47,200 bases of DNA, taken from positions 1 through 47,200 of the forward strand of contig JADFHN010000026.1 in NCBI GenBank assembly GCA_022567155.1, in the 5' to 3' direction. The translations under genes were made by a program, and so were the position numbers. Each line of letters starts with the position of its first letter. Position 1 is the first letter of the stretch. This stretch comes from Bacteroidota bacterium (GTDB lineage: Bacteria > Bacteroidota > Bacteroidia > Cytophagales > Cyclobacteriaceae). A model generated the notes under the pieces. It had not been told where the DNA came from and did no database searches. It saw only the letters and a program-made list of their open reading frames with translations. This document shows, one piece after another, positions 45,192-47,200 of the stretch.

Positions 45192-45217
45192 AGTAAAAAC
45201 CGGTTTCCTCTGTTTGT

Positions 45218-46267
45218 ATGAATAAGTATAAACTATACTGGGTATTTCAGATTGCAGGCTGGTCAACGTATGCACTGATGCAAATTATCGTCTGGGTGCT
45301 GGTCAATCCTGACACCAATATCTCCAACCTGGTATCGATCAGTGTTTTCGAGGCCTTCACGTTTCTGAGCTTCACACATTTTTACCGGTATATCATTATA
45401 AAGGAAGGCTGGTTGCAGATACCTTTCTCCAATACGATACCAAGGGTTTTATTTACGCTGTTTATTCTTGCGATACCCTTGTACCCCCTGAAAATAGGTT
45501 TCAGCTTCCTGGTAGGCATGTACACACCGAATTTATGGAATTCGATGCCAGGCACCACCGCTACCAATGTTTTCTTTCTTTTTTTATGGACGCTATTCTA
45601 TTTCCTTTACAACTATTTCGAACAATATAACCGGTCGCTCAAGTATGAGGCGGCAATGAAAGAAACAGAGCTGGCGCACCTGAAATCGCAACTGAATCCG
45701 CACTTTATATTCAATGCCCTCAACAGCATCAGGGCGCTGGTGGATGAAGAACCTGCAAAATCAAAAAAAGCAATTACACAACTATCAAATATACTTCGAA
45801 TCTCACTGATAGGTGATAAAAAGAAACTCACTAAATTTGAAAACGAATACAATACCGTGAGGGATTACCTCGAACTGGAATCGACACGCTATGAAGAAAG
45901 GTTAAAAATCTTTTTTGACATTCACCCCGATTCTTACGACTATTTGGTACCCCCGCTTATGCTTCAGACATTGGTGGAAAATGGAATAAAACACGGGATA
46001 TCCAATTTAAAAGAAGGAGGTACCATAAAACTAAAAACCTTTGTTGAAGACGGCATCATGCATATTCAGATTCGTAATTCCGGGCAGTTTATTAACAGTA
46101 CACTCTCAAATAAAAGTGAAGGCTTTGGCCTTAAAAACACCAGGCAAAGGTTAAAATTGATTTATGGGGACAAGGCTCATCTTAAGATTTTCAACGAAAA
46201 TGATAATACCGTACTTACTATTGTAAAAATACCGCAAATCGAACTTTATGAGAGCACTAATAATTGA
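45218..46267 (+). CDS. LytS/YehU-type membrane sensor histidine kinase
   Basis: A 349-residue kinase with four predicted membrane helices in the first about 135 residues, then a coiled linker and the His_kinase domain: phospho-acceptor His162 in LKSQLNPHFIFNALNSIRAL, N box LVENGIKHGI, and G box GFGLKNTRQRL. No extracytoplasmic sensor domain of size is present, so the signal is probably sensed within the membrane. The response regulator gene starts 20 bp before this gene's end, a clear pair. Confidence 0.94.
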   Translation: MNKYKLYWVFQIAGWSTYALMQIIVWVLVNPDTNISNLVSISVFEAFTFLSFTHFYRYIIIKEGWLQIPFSNTIPRVLFTLFILAIPLYPLKIGFSFLVGMYTPNLWNSMPGTTATNVFFLFLWTLFYFLYNYFEQYNRSLKYEAAMKETELAHLKSQLNPHFIFNALNSIRALVDEEPAKSKKAITQLSNILRISLIGDKKKLTKFENEYNTVRDYLELESTRYEERLKIFFDIHPDSYDYLVPPLMLQTLVENGIKHGISNLKEGGTIKLKTFVEDGIMHIQIRNSGQFINSTLSNKSEGFGLKNTRQRLKLIYGDKAHLKIFNENDNTVLTIVKIPQIELYESTNN

Positions 46268-46973
46268 TGACGAAAGGCTGGCAAGAAAGGAACTTACCTC
46301 TTTGCTTCAGGATTATCCTGAAATTGAAATCATAGGTGAAGCAGTGAATGCCGATGAGGCGCTGGAGCAAATAAATGAACATAAACCGGATCTTCTTTTT
46401 CTGGATATACAGATGCCCGGTAAAACCGGGTTTGAGTTGCTTGAGATGCTTGATTCCGTGCCGCTGGTAATTTTTGTTACCGCCTATGACGAATATGCAT
46501 TGAAAGCCTTTGAAGTGAATGCGCTCGACTACCTGCTGAAACCTATTCAGTATGAACGGCTGAAAGAAGCTATTTCCAAAGTGCTCACCTTTGCCAAAAA
46601 TAATCAGAAAGATGAACATACTGCCGGCCAGCCAAAACTTGGCCTCAGTGACCAGGTATTTGTAAAAGACGGTGACAAGTGCTGGTTTGTACGGTTATCA
46701 GAAATCCGCCTGTTTGAATCCGACGGCAACTACATCAAGGTCTATTTTGGGACTAACCGGCCGATGATTCACAAATCACTCAATGCACTGGATGAAAAGC
46801 TGAACGACCGTGATTTCTTTCGTGCAAGCAGAAAACACATTATAAACCTGAGCTGGCTCGAAACCATTGAACCGTGGTTTAACGGCGGTCTGATGGTAAA
46901 GCTCAAAGGGGGTGAAAGAGTGGAAGTAAGCCGCAGGCAGGCTACCAAGTTCAAGGATATGATGAGCCTTTAG
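46248..46973 (+). CDS. LytTR-family response regulator
   Basis: A 241-residue regulator. The receiver domain (1 to about 115) has the acidic pair Asp8/Asp9, the phospho-acceptor Asp53 in FLDIQMPG, TAYDEYA and the lysine in YLLKPIQ. The C-terminal half (about 140-241) is a LytTR DNA-binding domain (VFVKDGDKCWFVRLSEI, ... RKHIINLSWLETI, LKGGERVEVSRRQ). It overlaps and pairs with the LytS-type kinase upstream. Target genes are not evident in the window. Confidence 0.95.
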   Translation: MRALIIDDERLARKELTSLLQDYPEIEIIGEAVNADEALEQINEHKPDLLFLDIQMPGKTGFELLEMLDSVPLVIFVTAYDEYALKAFEVNALDYLLKPIQYERLKEAISKVLTFAKNNQKDEHTAGQPKLGLSDQVFVKDGDKCWFVRLSEIRLFESDGNYIKVYFGTNRPMIHKSLNALDEKLNDRDFFRASRKHIINLSWLETIEPWFNGGLMVKLKGGERVEVSRRQATKFKDMMSL

Positions 46974-47018
46974 TCATTGTTGAAATAGCCTGATTCAAAA
47001 TGAGGTGTCTGGATACCC

Positions 47019-47171
47019 TTAACCTATCTCCGGATAATTCTTTAGCATTTGCGCCTTTTCATATATTCCCTCCGCAACCCTAGCTGCTGCAGTGAGATCG
47101 TCTTGGGCAATATAGTTGTAGATGTCCTTCAGCCACGTTTCAGCCTCAATCGTCCATCTTATCTCTGCCAT
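47019..47171 (-). pseudogene. Truncated ParE/RelE-type toxin
   Basis: Minus strand, ATG at 47171 to TAA at 47019-47021, 50 residues: MAEIRWTIEAETWLKDIYNY and onward to YEKAQMLKNYPEIG. This is the N-terminal half of a ParE/RelE-type toxin (the family is about 95-105 residues and continues with a YR-hhYxhhY beta region after PEIG). The stop falls exactly there, and no continuation can be read downstream beyond a few codons (GYPDTSF). Likely inactive. A probable antitoxin end overlaps its start. Confidence 0.7.
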
Positions 47172-47200
47172 GAGCGGATTCTGTGCTCCATTTCCGCATT
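47159..47200 (-). CDS. End of a probable antitoxin (partial, runs off window)
   Basis: Minus-strand frame entering from the window edge, reading NAEMEHRIRSWQR and stopping at 47159-47161. It overlaps the toxin start by 13 bp, the usual order and overlap of a type II antitoxin-toxin pair. Only 13 residues are visible, so the assignment rests on context. Confidence 0.35.
   Translation of the reverse strand, partial: NAEMEHRIRSWQR

Overview
The window is a chromosomal segment of a member of the phylum Bacteroidota. The signs are a fused MurF-alanine racemase gene, an 11-subunit complex I operon without nuoEFG, a SecA of about 1120 residues with a non-zinc C-terminal tail, a DUF4834-type small membrane protein, a LytS/LytTR pair, and repeated TAnnTTTG (-7) promoter motifs ahead of genes. 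The order or genus cannot be named from the sequence. No rRNA or tRNA gene was seen.

Layout. 1-2.7 kb: 3' half of carB, a small membrane protein, dapF. 3-6.9 kb: secA and a SPOR-like lipoprotein. 7-9.8 kb: a partner-switching cassette (membrane PP2C phosphatase, STAS protein, RsbW-like ATPase). 9.9-15.2 kb: three periplasmic foldase-type genes of the SurA/PpiD class and a MoxR ATPase. 15.5-25.6 kb: nuoA-B-C-D-H-I-J-K-L-M-N and a small hypothetical gene. 25.7-27.2 kb (minus): an exported M20 hydrolase. 27.6-33.6 kb: the complete 2-oxoglutarate dehydrogenase complex (sucA, sucB with two lipoyl domains, lpd). 33.6-35.6 kb: a structured non-coding stretch and tryptophanase. 35.7-40.7 kb (mostly minus): PhoD-like phosphatase lipoprotein, murF-alr fusion, double GNAT protein, CsaA, plus an overlooked 49-aa ORF on the plus strand. 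40.8-47.2 kb: a secreted hypothetical, uvrA, a small membrane protein, a LytS/LytTR two-component pair, and at the edge a broken ParE-type toxin with the end of its antitoxin.

The most notable signal is a family of four short non-autonomous elements (133, 196, 257 and 379 bp). They share terminal inverted repeats (GAGTCTGTCYATAAAGT) and each is flanked by a 6-bp target duplication (TAAGTA, TAATTA, TAATTA, TAATTC). All four sit at or within about 20 bp of the stop codon of a plus-strand gene. Three clearly share one orientation; in the fourth the orientation is inferred from an internal module. Copy 2 landed in the overlap between a lipoprotein gene and the following surA-like gene. Removing the element and one TSD copy restores a clean signal peptide start (MNLKYIISGFLTLLVLLGF) at 12736, so the present N-terminus is encoded by the element. 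Copies 3 and 4 carry an identical 76-bp GC-rich hairpin module at different internal positions; copy 1 has it minus 31 bp.

A second notable signal is nuoB. It has lost one of the tandem cluster-N2 cysteines (CC to CY), carries SRG where SGG is usual, and ends in a frameshift that removes the PGCPP cysteine, although the other ten complex I genes look intact. Other items are a probable structured RNA or mobile remnant at 33754-34103, a nested inverted repeat at 41322-41509, a perfect 10-bp-arm palindrome upstream of sucA, and a 49-aa Lys-rich protein ending in LGCGG.
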